Shown here: piece by piece, positions 63,475-64,000 of the stretch | Layout of the letters: each line of letters opens with the position of its first letter | How positions within the stretch are numbered: position 1 is the first letter of the stretch | Assembly (NCBI RefSeq): GCF_900108515.1 | Contig: NZ_FNWW01000008.1 | Coordinates: 1 to 64,000, forward strand | DNA length: 64,000 bases | Reading direction: 5' to 3' | Source: Halobacillus karajensis | Lineage (GTDB): Bacteria > Bacillota > Bacilli > Bacillales > Halobacillaceae | The notes under the pieces: generated by a model | What the model saw: only the letters and a program-made list of their open reading frames with translations | Databases searched by the model: none | What the model was told of the DNA's origin: nothing | Made by a program: the position numbers and the translations under genes

Positions 63475-63696
63475 ATGAAAATTATTCTTATCTTCCTTTT
63501 TATAAGTATTGGCATGGCCTTGATTAATTACGGAATAGACCTATTATTGGTGAACGATACAAAAGTAGCGACCACCAACCTTTTCAATCCTTTTTGGGTG
63601 ATGAAACCTTTTGAGTACTTACTTTTAATTCTCTTGATTTTATTGGCTATAGCCGTCCTCATCATTCGAGCCATTAAAAATAGGAACAAAGCTTAA
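63475..63696 (+). CDS. Small two-span membrane protein
   Basis: 73 residues from ATG 63475, seven bases after GAAGGTG. Spans at about 2-21 (KIILIFLFISIGMALINYGI) and 47-67 (LLLILLILLAIAVLIIRAI). Small two-span proteins with this layout often accompany ger operons, but the family is not recognised. It converges on the gerB-type gene; the two stops overlap by four bases. Confidence 0.55.
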   Translation: MKIILIFLFISIGMALINYGIDLLLVNDTKVATTNLFNPFWVMKPFEYLLLILLILLAIAVLIIRAIKNRNKA

Positions 63697-64000
63697 TTTG
63701 ATTTAATGTGTCTGCGAATCAGGGCGATCGCGAGCAGGATGAATGGGATCCCCACTTGAAAAGGAAGGTGTATATAATAGGGGACGAGTTCCACCCCTTT
63801 TTTAATGTGATCGACTGAATTACTGGCCACACTCATGGATGATAATAAAACCACGATACTTAGTGGAAAGATTAATGATGTATATTTTTTAACTTTAAAT
63901 AATTCTGTAGCGCTTACGAGAGCGGCATAAAAAAAGATGGCGATCTTAAAAAAACCTCCAATGATGAGCGTCAACACTACGGCAACATCCAGCCGTTGAA
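63693..64000 (-). CDS. GerB family spore germination permease, C-terminal part (runs off window)
   Basis: The frame is open to the window edge (RLDVAVVLTLIIGGFFKIAI at the edge). GGFFKIAIFFYAALVSATELF and YYIHLPFQVGIPFILLAIAL are typical for spans 8-10 of GerAB/GerKB permeases. About 100 residues are visible; the start lies beyond 64000. It shows a second germination locus near the first. Confidence 0.75.
   Translation of the reverse strand, partial: QRLDVAVVLTLIIGGFFKIAIFFYAALVSATELFKVKKYTSLIFPLSIVVLLSSMSVASNSVDHIKKGVELVPYYIHLPFQVGIPFILLAIALIRRHIKSN

Noticed and set aside
1-64000. CRISPR arrays, tRNA and rRNA genes
   Set aside because: No regularly spaced direct repeats with unique spacers and no cloverleaf-like or rRNA sequence were recognised by eye. 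A tRNAscan or Infernal run would be decisive.

Overview
The window reads as chromosome of a low-G+C, endospore-forming member of the Bacillaceae, probably a halotolerant one (Halobacillus/Virgibacillus-like). The grounds are a GerA-type spore germination operon and a second one entering at the right edge, strong AGGAGG ribosome sites with frequent GTG/TTG starts, three cation/proton antiporter genes, a BCCT osmolyte carrier, and DinR-type LexA boxes. Genus is inference; there is no rRNA or tRNA in the window to anchor it.

Region by region. (1) 1-1600: intergenic palindromes, a broken ardC-like antirestriction gene, and the 5' part of a group II intron inserted in it. (2) 1600-14075: the right-hand, late half of a siphovirus prophage: capsid remnant, head-tail connectors, tail tube, tail chaperones with a canonical -1 slippery site, tape measure, Dit, collagen-like Tal, XhlA, holin and endolysin. 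Integrase, replication, terminase and portal genes are absent, so it is cryptic. (3) 14400-28800: ion homeostasis and secreted proteins. A three-gene module (short membrane-anchored protein with an apparent AUU start, 61-residue membrane protein, NhaP2-type antiporter) occurs twice, about 10 kb apart, both on the minus strand. Between the copies lie a secreted protein/lipoprotein/membrane protein set, a small integrase, a DUF1538-PII pair, an integrase relic and a frameshifted third antiporter. (4) 28800-33510: a CotF/DUF3231-like relic and a gerA-gerB-gerC operon whose A gene is interrupted by a one-base shift exactly at a U-UUU-UUA tract. (5) 33510-36100: decayed DNA with a repeat element and gene relics. 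(6) 36100-45550: a catabolic island with an rpiR-mmgE/prpD pair divergent from an operon for an ornithine cyclodeaminase-like reductase, a P5C-type aldehyde dehydrogenase, a Rieske oxygenase, its ferredoxin and reductase, and a BCCT carrier. This fits import and oxidative demethylation of a betaine-type osmolyte. (7) 46150-58200: an alpha-galactoside regulon: LacI-family regulator, sugar ABC importer without its own ATPase, GH36 and GH4 alpha-galactosidases, then galK-galE-galT. Together they import melibiose/raffinose-type sugars, release galactose and feed it through the Leloir pathway. (8) 58200-64000: mostly decayed accessory DNA: yolD relic with LexA box, DUF3231 gene, IS66 relic, MITE-like inverted repeat, an orphan nuclease-like gene and the tail of another gerB-type gene.

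The most unusual signal is a dispersed non-coding element, nearly identical over about 330 bp at 34987-35326 and 62875-63205, with several hairpins, a LexA box and a 14-base core GGGCGGCATGATGT that occurs five times in the window. Several genes carry single-base shifts; some may be assembly errors, so the pseudogene calls should be read with that in mind.
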